NCBI GenBank assembly: GCA_902800365.1
Contig: CADCEF010000008.1
Span: 1 to 64,000, forward strand
DNA: 64,000 bases
Direction of reading: 5' to 3'
Source: an uncultured Prevotella sp.
GTDB taxonomy: Bacteria > Bacteroidota > Bacteroidia > Bacteroidales > Bacteroidaceae
This document shows, piece after piece, positions 25,869-35,536 of this stretch. Below the pieces are notes generated by a model, which was not told where the DNA came from, ran no database searches, and saw nothing but the letters and a program-made list of their open reading frames with translations. Numbering within the stretch: position 1 is the first letter of the stretch; each line of letters begins with the position of its first letter. A program made the position numbers and the translations under genes.

Positions 25869-25876
25869 CAAAGGTA
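25869..25876 (-). promoter_or_regulatory. -7 box of asnA
   Basis: TACCTTTG on the minus strand lies 27 bases before the asnA ATG. Confidence 0.55.
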
Positions 25877-25988
25877 CACATTTATTATTAAAATGCAAGC
25901 AAAAACCCAATTATTTTTCACAAAATGAAAGATTTTGTTGATTTTGACTATCATTTTGTCGATTTACAATCACGTTAACAAATCCTAA

Positions 25989-26018
25989 TTCTCAATTCTC
26001 AATTCACAATTCTCAATT
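25989..26018 (+). repeat. 7-nt TTCTCAA tandem repeat upstream of tRNA-Arg
   Basis: Four units of seven bases (TTCTCAA twice, TTCACAA, TTCTCAA) sit just before the tRNA promoter. Confidence 0.7.
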
Positions 26019-26026
26019 AAAACGCT

Positions 26027-26034
26027 TACCTTTG
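26027..26034 (+). promoter_or_regulatory. -7 box of the tRNA-Arg gene
   Basis: TACCTTTG lies 18 bases before the mature tRNA 5' end. A -33 element is not clear because the spacer region is occupied by repeat DNA. Confidence 0.5.
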
Positions 26035-26052
26035 CACTCGCTTTAAGCAAGC

Positions 26053-26124
26053 GCACCCGTAGTTTAAAGGATAGAATAACAGATTCCGGTTCTGTTGGTC
26101 ACGGTTCGATTCCGTGCGGGTGTA
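26053..26124 (+). tRNA. tRNA-Arg (anticodon CCG)
   Basis: All four arms fold: the acceptor stem GCACCCG with CGGGTGT (26053-26059 and 26117-26123), the anticodon stem ACAGA/TCTGT with loop TTCCGGT giving anticodon CCG, and the T arm CACGG-TTCGATT-CCGTG. The D arm is weak but matches the usual AGTTTAAAGGATAGAAT form in this lineage. The 3' CCA is not encoded. It reads CGG arginine codons. Confidence 0.93.
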
Positions 26125-26149
26125 CTTCTACAAGCTCCGCAAACGCAAG

Positions 26150-28087
26150 CTATGCGCGCAAAGCACGCATAGCATTAAGTACAGCAAGCACCGTTACTCC
26201 AACATCAGCAAACACCGCCATCCACATGGTGGCAACGCCTACTGCTGCCAATACAAGCACTGCAAGTTTTATTCCTATGGCCAGCCATACGTTTTGGCGG
26301 GCTATATTCAATGTGCGACGAGCCAGACGAATAGCCAGAGCTATCTTGGATGGTTTATCGTCCATCAGTACCACATCGGCTGCCTCTATAGCTGCATCGC
26401 TACCGAGTCCGCCCATGGCGATACCCACATCAGCGCGAGCCAATACAGGAGCATCGTTGATGCCATCGCCAACAAAGCAGAAGTTAGATAATGTTTCGAT
26501 TCTAGAAACCTTATCAGTCGGCATCAGTTCGGCGTGGTATTCTGAGATTCCAAGTGTATTTGCTACGTTCTCAGCCACCTCCTTGCGGTCGCCAGTAAGC
26601 ATCACGGTGCGTTTCACGCCCAACTCACCCAAAGCCTTTATTGCTTCGGCACTATCAGCCTTTATCTGGTCGTTTATAACTATGTGTCCGGCGTACTTTC
26701 CGTCTATGGCCACGTGTATAATGGTACCAAGATGCTGACAATCGTGCCATTTTGCACCCACGGCATCCATCAGCTTGGTGTTACCAACAGCCACCTCCTT
26801 ATCGCCTACAGCAGCTATTATTCCCTGTCCAGCAACCTCGCGCACGTTGCTCACCTTGCATCCGTCGGTAGCCTCATCAGGAAATGCATCCCTCAGCGCT
26901 GCTCCTATCGGGTGTGTAGAGAAGTGTTCTACATGAGCCGCAAGGTGCAATAGCTGGTGCTCATCGCAGCTATCGGGATGCACCGCCGTAACGGCAAACT
27001 GTCCGTGGGTAAGCGTTCCTGTTTTGTCAAACACCACTGTGTCAATCTTAGATAGCACATCAATATAGCTTGCCCCTTTTATCAGTATTCCGCGTCGCGA
27101 TGCACCACCAATACCTCCGAAGAATGTCAGTGGCACGCTTATCACCAACGCACATGGACAAGACACAACAAGGAACATAAGCGCCCTGTAAAGCCACGTG
27201 CTGAAAGCTCCGCCCATAAGCGTAGGCACCACTGCCAAGGCTATTGCAGCAAACACCACTATTGGAGTGTATATACGCGCAAAGCGTGTGATGAATGTCT
27301 CGCTCTTCGATTTCGTCTCTCCGGCACTCTCTACCAGTCGGATAATCTTCGACACCGTGCTCTCGCCGTATGGTTTCGTAACGCGTACTCGCACCACTCC
27401 GCTAAGATTAACGCAGCCAGAAATTACCTCGTCGTCTTCTGCAACATCACGCGGTAATGATTCGCCCGTAAGAGCCACGGTATTCAGCGCACTCGCGCCT
27501 TCAACTATAACACCATCCAGCGGAACTTTTTCGCCTGGACGAATTACGATGATGTCGCCAACGTTTACCTCATCAGGAGCAACAGTAACCTCTTTCCACT
27601 CACCATTCTCCTCTTTTCTCCAAAGCGTAGCTGAGTCGGGCTTTATCTCCATCAGGTGCGCTATGCTGTCGCGACTCTTCCCCTCGGCGTAACCTTCAAA
27701 CAGCTCGCCAACCTGGAAAAACAGCATAACAAACACCGCCTCGGGAAACTGAGTCTCGGCTCCTGGCAGAAATCCTATACAAAGGGCACCGATGGTGGCA
27801 ACACTCATCAAAAAGTGCTCGTTAAACGGATTACCATGTTCCAAGCCCTCGGCCGCCTCCTTAAGCGTGTCGTGCCCTATTATTATATAAGGTATAAGGT
27901 AAACCAGCAACAGCTGCCATGTTTCCAGCTGCATCGAGTGCTCTATTATCACCGCAGCCACAAGCAGCACAGTCGTGATTATTATGAGTCTAAGCTGCTC
28001 CTTAGTATTATGCTCGTGGTGATGTTCGTGCTCATGATGATGCTCATGCTCATGATGACCACATGTCTTACATTCTATTTTTCCCAT
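26150..28087 (-). CDS. Zinc/cadmium/cobalt-exporting P-type ATPase
   Basis: The 645-residue P1B-type ATPase should pump Zn, Cd or Co ions out of the cytosol. The N-terminus has a CKTCG pair and then about 11 histidines within residues 11-26 instead of a folded HMA domain. Core motifs are present: TGES (207-210), the CPC metal-site triad at 310-312, DKTGT with phosphorylated D354, the STHPIG histidine-proline motif, and GDGINDAPVLA. The CPC with the final membrane helices fits the ZntA subgroup. A -7 box lies at 28120-28127. A terminator and a second promoter sit further upstream, so metal-dependent attenuation is a possibility worth testing. Confidence 0.9.
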   Translation of the reverse strand: MGKIECKTCGHHEHEHHHEHEHHHEHNTKEQLRLIIITTVLLVAAVIIEHSMQLETWQLLLVYLIPYIIIGHDTLKEAAEGLEHGNPFNEHFLMSVATIGALCIGFLPGAETQFPEAVFVMLFFQVGELFEGYAEGKSRDSIAHLMEIKPDSATLWRKEENGEWKEVTVAPDEVNVGDIIVIRPGEKVPLDGVIVEGASALNTVALTGESLPRDVAEDDEVISGCVNLSGVVRVRVTKPYGESTVSKIIRLVESAGETKSKSETFITRFARIYTPIVVFAAIALAVVPTLMGGAFSTWLYRALMFLVVSCPCALVISVPLTFFGGIGGASRRGILIKGASYIDVLSKIDTVVFDKTGTLTHGQFAVTAVHPDSCDEHQLLHLAAHVEHFSTHPIGAALRDAFPDEATDGCKVSNVREVAGQGIIAAVGDKEVAVGNTKLMDAVGAKWHDCQHLGTIIHVAIDGKYAGHIVINDQIKADSAEAIKALGELGVKRTVMLTGDRKEVAENVANTLGISEYHAELMPTDKVSRIETLSNFCFVGDGINDAPVLARADVGIAMGGLGSDAAIEAADVVLMDDKPSKIALAIRLARRTLNIARQNVWLAIGIKLAVLVLAAVGVATMWMAVFADVGVTVLAVLNAMRALRA

Positions 28088-28119
28088 ACAAATATCGTTT
28101 TATTATTTCTTTCTGGGTG

Positions 28120-28127
28120 CAAAGGTA
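28120..28127 (-). promoter_or_regulatory. -7 box of the P-type ATPase gene
   Basis: TACCTTTG on the minus strand lies 32 bases before the ATG. The flanking sequence CTGGGTGCAAAGGTACGA is repeated at the promoter of the adjacent candidate small RNA (28238-28255). Confidence 0.6.
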
Positions 28128-28162
28128 CGAACATCGCTCTGCAACCCGGTTGCAAAGTTAAT

Positions 28163-28189
28163 AAAAAAGGCCTGTCATCGCGACAGGCC
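28163..28189 (-). terminator. Strong terminator ahead of the P-type ATPase gene
   Basis: The perfect 8-bp stem GGCCTGTC/GACAGGCC with a 5-base loop is followed on the minus strand by six T. Confidence 0.85.
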
Positions 28190-28241
28190 CCCCTTATCTA
28201 ACTAAACAAATACTTATATGAACATTGGCTAAAACTTCTGG
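28163..28241 (-). ncRNA. Candidate small RNA or leader RNA of about 75 nt
   Basis: On the minus strand a promoter (TTG at 28273-28275, 20-base spacer, TACCTTTG at 28245-28252) is followed after about 50 bases by a strong intrinsic terminator (28163-28189). The transcript contains no frame longer than three codons. It ends just before the separate promoter of the P-type ATPase. It could be an independent small RNA or a terminated leader of the ATPase gene. The 5' end is estimated. Confidence 0.5.
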
Positions 28242-28244
28242 GTG

Positions 28245-28275
28245 CAAAGGTACGACGAAATTCCGAACCACGCAA
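28245..28275 (-). promoter_or_regulatory. Promoter of the candidate small RNA
   Basis: TTG, a 20-base spacer and TACCTTTG match the consensus. It lies just after the terminator of the outer-membrane protein gene, so it is not simply that gene's trailer. Confidence 0.65.
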
Positions 28276-28302
28276 TACCTAAAATTTGGGATTTCTATAT
28301 AT

Positions 28303-28335
28303 AAAAAAAGAACCCGCCTTAATGACGAGTTCTTT
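28303..28335 (-). terminator. Terminator of the small outer-membrane protein gene
   Basis: A 9-bp stem (AAGAACTCG/CGGGTTCTT on the minus strand, one wobble) is followed by seven T. Confidence 0.8.
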
Positions 28336-28359
28336 AATTGATATTTAAACCTCAGACTA

Positions 28360-28902
28360 TTAGAGGTTGAAGTACAGACCGAATGTGAGGTTGTTACCAT
28401 CAAGATCGAGACCGAACTTGCTGATATTGTTCTTGTCGCCCTCGGGGTTGAATACATCGTAGCCCAGGAAGCCGATATGAGAAACGAAGCTTACCTTGTC
28501 AGAAAGAGCTACAGAAAGACCTGGCTTCAGACCTACAGCGAACTCATTCCAGTCAGCATCCTTTGCAGTAGTGAAATCGATACCACCATCAACAAAGAAG
28601 TTAACCTTACCACACTTAGCAAAAGTGTAACGAGCGTAAGGAGCTACAGAGAAAGCGCTCTCGCTGATACCATTAACACCAGTCCACTTGTTGCTCTCGT
28701 AACCGATAACGGTACCGATAGCCCAAGAATCGTTGATGTTATAACCAATTTCTGGCATGATCTTAAATGTTGTCTCACTACGGTCGCCTGCGTTCTCCTG
28801 AGAGTTCCAGAAGTTAAGACCAAGGCTACCACCTACGTAAACCTGTGCATTCATTGTTGCAGCAAAACATACTGCTACAAGTGTCATAAAAATCTTTTTC
28901 AT
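28360..28902 (-). CDS. Small outer-membrane beta-barrel protein
   Basis: The 180-residue protein has a signal peptide (about 1-19, ending M-N-A before Q) and then alternating strands with glycine and aromatic residues (VYVGGSLGLNFW, INDSWAIGTVIGYES, NLTFGLYFNL). The last residue pattern, aromatic-N-L, fits an 8-stranded OmpW/OmpA-like barrel. The frame is open to 29139, but ATG 28902 gives the signal peptide and follows a -7 box (28933-28940) by 30 bases. It has its own terminator, so it is monocistronic. The specific function is unknown. Confidence 0.8.
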   Translation of the reverse strand: MKKIFMTLVAVCFAATMNAQVYVGGSLGLNFWNSQENAGDRSETTFKIMPEIGYNINDSWAIGTVIGYESNKWTGVNGISESAFSVAPYARYTFAKCGKVNFFVDGGIDFTTAKDADWNEFAVGLKPGLSVALSDKVSFVSHIGFLGYDVFNPEGDKNNISKFGLDLDGNNLTFGLYFNL

Positions 28903-28932
28903 TTCTTCAATTGTTTTAAAAGTTTGACGGTG

Positions 28933-28940
28933 CAAAGGTA
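28933..28940 (-). promoter_or_regulatory. -7 box of the outer-membrane protein gene
   Basis: TACCTTTG on the minus strand lies 30 bases before the ATG at 28902. It confirms that start over the longer open frame. Confidence 0.6.
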
Positions 28941-29048
28941 TGGAGAAAACCGGAATTAAAAGTTCAAGTTTTCTAATTTTCCGCTTTTTGGGGCGGTTTT
29001 GTTGACTCAGGTCACGAAAACGACCGAAAAAAGAAAAAAGACGATAAA

Positions 29049-29080
29049 TTTGGAGATTTAACCGATTTTTAGTATTTTTG
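29049..29080 (+). promoter_or_regulatory. Promoter of pepT
   Basis: TTTG at 29049-29052, a 20-base spacer and TATTTTTG at 29073-29080 match the consensus, 25 bases before the pepT ATG. Confidence 0.7.
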
Positions 29081-29105
29081 CAGCCGCAATCATAATAAAA
29101 ACAAA

Positions 29106-30329
29106 ATGGATATAACAGAAAGATTTTTGAACTATACACAGTTTGATACTCAATCGGCTGAAGATAGTGATACGGTGCCTAGTACGGCGAAACAGCTTGT
29201 GTTTGCGGAATACCTGAAGAAGGAGCTGGAACATGAGGGGCTGAGCGACGTAGAGATGGACGATAAGGGTTACATATATGCTACGCTGAAAGCTAATACA
29301 AAGGACGAGATACCTACAATAGGTTTTATTTCGCACTACGATACAAGTCCTGACTGCTCAGGAGCTAACATTAAACCTCACATAGTTAATAATTATGATG
29401 GCAGCGACATTCTGCTATCTGAAAACATAATCATGTCGCCAACAAAGTTCCCTGAGTTGCTGAAGCACACAGGTGAGGATTTGATTGTGACCGACGGAAC
29501 AACTCTGCTTGGTGCCGACGACAAGGCGGGAATAGCTGAGATAGTAGAGGCAATGTGCTATCTGCGCGACCACAAGGAGATTCGTCACGGAAAAATTCGC
29601 ATTGCATTCAACCCCGACGAGGAGATTGGTATGGGCGCACACCACTTTGATGTAGAGAAATTCGGATGTGAGTGGGCCTACACCATGGATGGTGGCGATT
29701 TAGGTGAGCTGGAGTTTGAGAACTTCAACGCAGCAAGTGCCAAGGTACACATAAAAGGCGTGAGCGTGCATCCGGGCTACGCAAAAGACAAGATGATTAA
29801 TGCCAACGCTCTGGCTGCAGAATTTGCAAAGATGCTGCCAGAGGACGAGACTCCGGAGACAACAGAAGGTTATCAGGGATTCTATCATCTGCTGGGAATT
29901 CAGAGCAACGTGGAGAATGCCACGATGAGCTACATTATACGCGACCACGACCGCGACCGCTTTGAAGACCGCAAGCACCTGATAGAAGCTACAGCTGCTG
30001 CAATGAACGAGAAATACGGCGAGGGAACTGTAGAGGTAGCTGTTAAGGATCAGTACTACAACATGAAGGAGAAGATTGACCCTCAGATGCACGTTATTGA
30101 CTTAGTGCTGCACGCCATGCAGGACTGTGGCGTAGCACCAAAGGTGAAGCCTATTCGTGGCGGTACAGACGGAGCGCAGCTTTCGTTCAAAGGTCTGCCC
30201 TGCCCCAACATTTTTGCAGGCGGCGTAAACTTCCATGGACCTTACGAGTTTGTAAGCATCCAGAATATGGAAAAAGCAAAAGAAGTGATAGTAAAGATCT
30301 GCGAGCTAACAGCAGATTTTAACCATTAA
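29106..30329 (+). CDS. pepT: Peptidase T (tripeptide aminopeptidase)
   Basis: PepT is a cytosolic zinc enzyme that removes the N-terminal residue of tripeptides. The 407-residue M20 protein shows the metal-binding pattern in order: [31 protein letters not shown], and a late [10 protein letters not shown] with the final histidine in [10 protein letters not shown]. The length is normal. The 3' end overlaps the end of the convergent antiporter gene by 11 bases. Confidence 0.95.
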   Translation: MDITERFLNYTQFDTQSAEDSDTVPSTAKQLVFAEYLKKELEHEGLSDVEMDDKGYIYATLKANTKDEIPTIGFISHYDTSPDCSGANIKPHIVNNYDGSDILLSENIIMSPTKFPELLKHTGEDLIVTDGTTLLGADDKAGIAEIVEAMCYLRDHKEIRHGKIRIAFNPDEEIGMGAHHFDVEKFGCEWAYTMDGGDLGELEFENFNAASAKVHIKGVSVHPGYAKDKMINANALAAEFAKMLPEDETPETTEGYQGFYHLLGIQSNVENATMSYIIRDHDRDRFEDRKHLIEATAAAMNEKYGEGTVEVAVKDQYYNMKEKIDPQMHVIDLVLHAMQDCGVAPKVKPIRGGTDGAQLSFKGLPCPNIFAGGVNFHGPYEFVSIQNMEKAKEVIVKICELTADFNH

Positions 30330-32577
30330 GCAGTGCGTCGAGCGAATCCTGCTCACCTACTACCCAGATGATATCACCCTCGCGGAAGCGACGGTTCGGA
30401 CTATAGGGGGAAAGGCTTTCTTTTCCCTCTTCAAGTCCAACTACCATACAGCTATATAGATCGCGGATGCGGCTCTCGATAAGCGTCTTACCAATAAACT
30501 TACTATCAGCACCGATAATGAGCTGGCGTAGTTTCATCTCGCGCTGCTCGATATTTACATCCTGTCCAATAAGGTCGTTTTCGATAGCCTCGCGGAAAGC
30601 AGAGAACTGCTGATCGCTACCAATTACCTGAAGAACATCGCCAGGGAACAGAATATTGAAACCATCGGGGATGTTTATGCGGCAACCACCACGCAGGATA
30701 CTGCTTACATGTACACCATACTTCTTGCCAAGGTTGAGCTGAGCCAACGTCATACCCATCCAACTGGAATTTGCAGGAACGGTGAACTCGGCAATATGGA
30801 TATCGCGGTCGAGAAGTTTTCCCTCGTAAAGCGGACGTTTCTTTCCGTGCACCTGAGCCTCTATATCACGCGAGCGGAGATTCTGAACAAACAAACGCTC
30901 GAGTGTGATGGAGCGATGCTTAGCGGTACGCGAGAGTACGATGAGTACTATTACAAGGAGACCTATGGTAATCATGAGGGCAGGCTTGAAACGGCTGAGG
31001 AAATTGCAGATATAGAATATAAAAGCAACAGCTATAAACACGCGCACCAGCACGGTAAGCGCCAGCGGAATACGATTGCGATAACTCTCGGCCCACAGCG
31101 TCTTCCACTCCTCGCTGCGGTTCTTCTTCATAACCATAGCACGCAGAAATGGAGCTATAAGAATAACGGTAAGGAAGCCGGTTATGGCATTGGCATACCA
31201 ATGGAGCTCCCAACCTGGCAGCAGCTTACGAGTAAACGGCAGTACAAAGGTGAACATCAGAGCAATTGTAGCCGCAGTGAGGATGGAATAAACGATGGTG
31301 TTGATAGACATCTGTGTGAGCAGACGCTTCCAATTGCTATCCTCCTGACTATGTGTACTGCCAATGGTAAGCGTGTTAAGGGCCTTTATGAGCTTGCTTG
31401 GCAGATGATGCTCTAGTTTCTCATATGCCGGCGTGGATAGTCGTATCATGTAAGGCGTGAGGAAGGTAGTGATGACAGATACTGCCACAACAACCGGATA
31501 AAGGAAATGTCCGATAACGCCAAGCGACAATCCTAACGAGGCGATGATGAACGAGAACTCACCAATCTGTGCCATTGAGAAACCACAACGCATGGCAGAC
31601 TTTAGCGACTCACCTCCAAGCATGAACGATATGGTACCGAACAAACTCTGACCTACGATGATGGTAAGTACCAAACAAAGAATTGGCATGGCGTATTCTA
31701 CAAGAATCTTAGGATCGACAAGCATACCTACCGACACGAAGAACACAGCTCCGAAAAGGTTCTTTACAGGTTCTACAAGTTTCTCAATTCGCTCAGCCTC
31801 GATAGTCTCGGCAAGAATACTACCCATTATAAACGCACCGAAAGCAGAACTGAAGCCGACCTTGGTTGAGAACACTGCCATTGCACAACACAAGCCAAGG
31901 GCCACAATAAGAAGCACCTCGTTATTAATCTCCTTGCGAACCTGACGCAGTATGATGGGGATGGCAAAGATACCAACAACAAGCCACAGGATAAGGAAGA
32001 AAAGAATGCGGACTACCGACTGAAGCATCTGACCTCCTCCAACTTCATCACCTTCGGCTACGGCACTAAGCATAACCATCATTACGATGGCCAGAATATC
32101 CTCGAGTATAAGCACACTCATAACCTTACCAGCGAAGTTCTGCTGGCGCAATCCGAGGTCGTCGAAAGCTTTATAAATAATAGTGGTTGATGACATGGCA
32201 AGCATACCGCCAAGGAAGATGCAATCCATCTTGCCCCAACCGAACAACTGTCCCACTATCATGCCAAGCATCATCATACAGAAGATGATGGCGATGGCGG
32301 ATATTATGGGCGAAGCACCCATCTTAAGAATCTTCTTGAACGAGAAATCCAAACCCAACGAGAACAGCAGGAACATAACACCAATGTCGGCCCACAGATG
32401 TATATTGGCCATGTCGGCCACTGATGCAGTGTAAGGCATATTAGGACTTACAAGGAAACCTGCCACAATATAGCCGAGAACAAGCGGCTGCTTAAGACGT
32501 TTGAATATAAGCGTAACAACACCTGCCACAATAAGAATCAGCGCCAGGTCTTGGATAAGTGTTGGAAGTTCAGACAT
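30319..32577 (-). CDS. CPA2-family cation:proton antiporter with two TrkA-C domains
   Basis: The 752-residue protein has a Na+/H+-exchanger-type core (residues 1-400, about 12 membrane helices, with the LFSLGLDFS and [18 protein letters not shown] segments). A second hydrophobic block (about 410-580) and two TrkA-C/RCK-C ligand domains (about 600-675 and 680-750) follow. There is no TrkA-N nucleotide-binding domain, unlike KefB/C. Such proteins export potassium or sodium in exchange for protons. The ion cannot be decided from sequence. It precedes lptD's reading direction on the same strand, 11 bases after lptD. Confidence 0.85.
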   Translation of the reverse strand: MSELPTLIQDLALILIVAGVVTLIFKRLKQPLVLGYIVAGFLVSPNMPYTASVADMANIHLWADIGVMFLLFSLGLDFSFKKILKMGASPIISAIAIIFCMMMLGMIVGQLFGWGKMDCIFLGGMLAMSSTTIIYKAFDDLGLRQQNFAGKVMSVLILEDILAIVMMVMLSAVAEGDEVGGGQMLQSVVRILFFLILWLVVGIFAIPIILRQVRKEINNEVLLIVALGLCCAMAVFSTKVGFSSAFGAFIMGSILAETIEAERIEKLVEPVKNLFGAVFFVSVGMLVDPKILVEYAMPILCLVLTIIVGQSLFGTISFMLGGESLKSAMRCGFSMAQIGEFSFIIASLGLSLGVIGHFLYPVVVAVSVITTFLTPYMIRLSTPAYEKLEHHLPSKLIKALNTLTIGSTHSQEDSNWKRLLTQMSINTIVYSILTAATIALMFTFVLPFTRKLLPGWELHWYANAITGFLTVILIAPFLRAMVMKKNRSEEWKTLWAESYRNRIPLALTVLVRVFIAVAFIFYICNFLSRFKPALMITIGLLVIVLIVLSRTAKHRSITLERLFVQNLRSRDIEAQVHGKKRPLYEGKLLDRDIHIAEFTVPANSSWMGMTLAQLNLGKKYGVHVSSILRGGCRINIPDGFNILFPGDVLQVIGSDQQFSAFREAIENDLIGQDVNIEQREMKLRQLIIGADSKFIGKTLIESRIRDLYSCMVVGLEEGKESLSPYSPNRRFREGDIIWVVGEQDSLDALLNG

Positions 32578-32588
32578 AGTTTATTGGT

Positions 32589-35465
32589 TTAATACCATTG
32601 AACGGCATTGGAGTAGCTGGAGCGCTTATCGTATTTAAGCGCATCGGTAAGCGTAGACGCGTTACAACGGAATGAGAAGTTATAACTTGTATAAGGAGCA
32701 AGCACCACCGAGCACGACATATTGAAGCAGTGCAGATCGCGATTAAGCGAAGCGGTAGTCATAGAAATCTTCTTATTATCAAAGTCGTAACCAGATGAGA
32801 ACGAGATGTTCCATCCGTCGCTTATGCGCACGTTTCCACTAACGTTCAGCGTCTGTGTGAACTTATATGGATAGCGCATGGTGTTATAGTTGAACTTGCT
32901 TAGTGTCTGATCCTCACGCATGGTGATACCATAACCGAAGCTAAGGCTCCATGGCATCTGGAAGGCCATATATCCGTCTTCGTCGGTTTCGGCCTTTGAT
33001 CCCTTCTTACGACTTGCAGCGTGCTTACCCTTCTCAAGGTCTTTATCTACGTTAGTCTCGACGTCAGAATCCCAATCATCGTCATCATCGTCGTCACCTC
33101 GGTTCTTGTTTTTATTCTTATCCTTGTCGACCTTCTCGCCACGCAGACGTCTAAAGAAATTAGCAACCTTCTCATTACTCAATGTATAAGAGAGGTTCTG
33201 CGATATACCTTGGAATCGGCCGAGCTTACCGAGGCCCCAATATGTCTGATGATCAGAAACACGTGGCACAGCACCAACACTATCGGCCTCATAGACATAC
33301 GATGCGAACACAGCACTCAGATTGAGAGTGTAGCTCTTGGTAAGCTTGAGTCGCAGAGTTGTTGAGAGGTCGCTCCAAGGACGAACCTTTGCAGCGAAGT
33401 TATATGACATCGACATGCGGAACTCGTCGATAAGCGAAATCTTCTTGAATCCTGTAGAGTCGTCTTCGCTACGAACCTTCATCTCAAGGTTGTTAGAGAG
33501 GTCGAACGACAAACTACCTGTCTTACCCTTTCCAGGAACTCCGTAAGGACCTATCTGATATGGCGAATACTCAACCATGGTAACGTTTCCTTCAGCATCG
33601 GTCTTCTGATACTGCTCGTAGTAGCCATAGCGCGAAGCACTGAAATCAGGTGCATAGCTGAAGCTTACACTTGGGGTAACGACGTGACGGATAGCTACAA
33701 TCTTATCGCCAAAGAGCTTGCGACTTGGCACATACATACCGTAGAGTTTGGTAGATGCACTGAGTGAGAGATTCCAGTTGTAAACGTTATAGAATCCGCT
33801 GAGTGTATCAACAACCTCTTTTTGGTTTACAGCATCCCACGACTTATGTGTCTTGCTGAAATAAGTGCGGTCGGTAAAGTTGAACGACGGATTGAGGTTG
33901 AGATAGCCAAACAGCACGAAGTTTCCGCTGATAGGTATCTGATGCTGCATACCGTTCTTCCAATCCTTTGAGAGCGACGAGTGCAGCAGCTTATCTTCCT
34001 TAGTAGAGATAGAGTTGCTGAAGTGACCCGTATACTGCATCGAAATCTTCTCATACCAACGCTCGGCTCCTACCCTCTTCTTACGCTTGAAGGGATAGAA
34101 ACGGGAGATAGAGATATTAAGATCAGGCAGTGTGAGCGATATGGTAGAATCGCGCATGTTCTGGTTCAAGTTGGTAGAAGAGCTAAGCGTCATTCCGAGG
34201 CTTGAGAATGTGGTGCTCCACGATACCGAAGATGTACGCGTAGACTGAGTCATAGCCTGTGGATTGTACATCGACGAAAGGTTATTGCGCTCGTAGCTTG
34301 ATGTAGCGAAGTTTACGCTTGCCGATAGCTGCGAGTATGGATTGGCTTTTGAATCCTGACGATGACTCCACTGAACCTTAAAACTGGTCTGTTTTGAGTA
34401 GTCAGGCATATTCTTTTCGCCGTTGATAGTGTTCTGATAGCTAGCCATAAACGAACCGCTGTACTTATAGCGTTTGCGGTAGTTAGAGGCGGCCGAGAGT
34501 CCCCATGAACCCTTAGTATAAATCTCACCAATCAGCTTGAGATCCATCTTATCGTTGATGGCAAAGTAGTATCCACCATCGCGCAGATAGAATCCACGCT
34601 CGGTCTCATCACCATATGTTGGCATGATGAGTCCGCTTGAGTAGCTCTTTGTGAAGGGGAAGAATCCGTAAGGAATAGCCAATGGCAGAGGCACATCAGC
34701 AACTACAAGATAAGTAGGTCCGAACACCACATCCTTACCTGGGCGCACCTTGGCACGCGACATAGCGAGATAGAAATCAGGATGAGGATCATCGCAAGTG
34801 GTGTAACGTCCGTGCTGCAGGAACATCTCGCCATCAGCACCACGCTTTGACAGCTCACTGGTAAGGAATCCCTCCTGCTGCTGAGTATAAACGCTGCTAA
34901 TCAAACCTTTCTTCGTTTTGAAGTTAAAGGCCATGGTATCGCTCTCGTACTGATCGCTACCCATCTTGAAAACGGGGGTACCTATAAGTTCCATCTTGCT
35001 TGAATCCATGCTACCAGTAGCGTGAACCAAACTGCTGTCAAGACTCATATAAATCTGATCGCTGGCCAAGTCCATATTCTGGTACTTAACTTTCGAGTCG
35101 CCATAAAGGTGAGCCAAACCGGTTGCAGCCTCGTATGTAAGCGAGTCTTCTGCCGAATACTCTACAGGCGAATCGATACCGTTCTTGCGACTCTTGTTGA
35201 TGCTATCCTTAGCCAAAGAATCGTCGACAGCCTTATTATGACGGAATATTGCGAGTTCGATAGAATCCATTGAGAGAGTATCCTTCGATGCAACGACCTT
35301 GATGGTATCTGGAGTGATGACACTTTCAGTAGCGATGCTATCCTTGTGGATACTATCATTAACTTCCGAGCCCTTCATGACCCCGGAAACCATTTTTATT
35401 GGCACCTCCGCCATTACCAAAAGGATGACGAAAGTGAACACAATCAATACTGATTTTCTTTTCAC
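32589..35465 (-). CDS. lptD: LPS-assembly outer-membrane protein LptD
   Basis: LptD inserts lipopolysaccharide into the outer leaflet of the outer membrane. The 958-residue protein starts with a hydrophobic signal or anchor (about 5-22), has an N-terminal OstA/jellyroll-like region (about 100-230, YGDSKVKYQNMDLASDQIYMSLDS) and then a large barrel with the conserved LPLAIPYGFFPFTKSYSSGLIMPTYG plug-barrel junction. An acidic run (about seven aspartates) followed by a lysine-rich stretch near residues 780-830 is an insertion in a barrel loop. It is last-but-one in the direction of the antiporter gene, 11 bases away. Confidence 0.9.
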   Translation of the reverse strand: MKRKSVLIVFTFVILLVMAEVPIKMVSGVMKGSEVNDSIHKDSIATESVITPDTIKVVASKDTLSMDSIELAIFRHNKAVDDSLAKDSINKSRKNGIDSPVEYSAEDSLTYEAATGLAHLYGDSKVKYQNMDLASDQIYMSLDSSLVHATGSMDSSKMELIGTPVFKMGSDQYESDTMAFNFKTKKGLISSVYTQQQEGFLTSELSKRGADGEMFLQHGRYTTCDDPHPDFYLAMSRAKVRPGKDVVFGPTYLVVADVPLPLAIPYGFFPFTKSYSSGLIMPTYGDETERGFYLRDGGYYFAINDKMDLKLIGEIYTKGSWGLSAASNYRKRYKYSGSFMASYQNTINGEKNMPDYSKQTSFKVQWSHRQDSKANPYSQLSASVNFATSSYERNNLSSMYNPQAMTQSTRTSSVSWSTTFSSLGMTLSSSTNLNQNMRDSTISLTLPDLNISISRFYPFKRKKRVGAERWYEKISMQYTGHFSNSISTKEDKLLHSSLSKDWKNGMQHQIPISGNFVLFGYLNLNPSFNFTDRTYFSKTHKSWDAVNQKEVVDTLSGFYNVYNWNLSLSASTKLYGMYVPSRKLFGDKIVAIRHVVTPSVSFSYAPDFSASRYGYYEQYQKTDAEGNVTMVEYSPYQIGPYGVPGKGKTGSLSFDLSNNLEMKVRSEDDSTGFKKISLIDEFRMSMSYNFAAKVRPWSDLSTTLRLKLTKSYTLNLSAVFASYVYEADSVGAVPRVSDHQTYWGLGKLGRFQGISQNLSYTLSNEKVANFFRRLRGEKVDKDKNKNKNRGDDDDDDDWDSDVETNVDKDLEKGKHAASRKKGSKAETDEDGYMAFQMPWSLSFGYGITMREDQTLSKFNYNTMRYPYKFTQTLNVSGNVRISDGWNISFSSGYDFDNKKISMTTASLNRDLHCFNMSCSVVLAPYTSYNFSFRCNASTLTDALKYDKRSSYSNAVQWY

Positions 35466-35536
35466 GGCTGCAAAATTACTAATAATTCTGCGATTTCCGC
35501 TATAGATTAACAGAGATTATCACAAAATTTTTGCCT

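Noticed and set aside
26114..26491. Plus-strand frame overlapping the tRNA 3' end and the ATPase gene
   Set aside because: It would begin inside a folded tRNA and run antisense to a conserved ATPase, so it is not credible.
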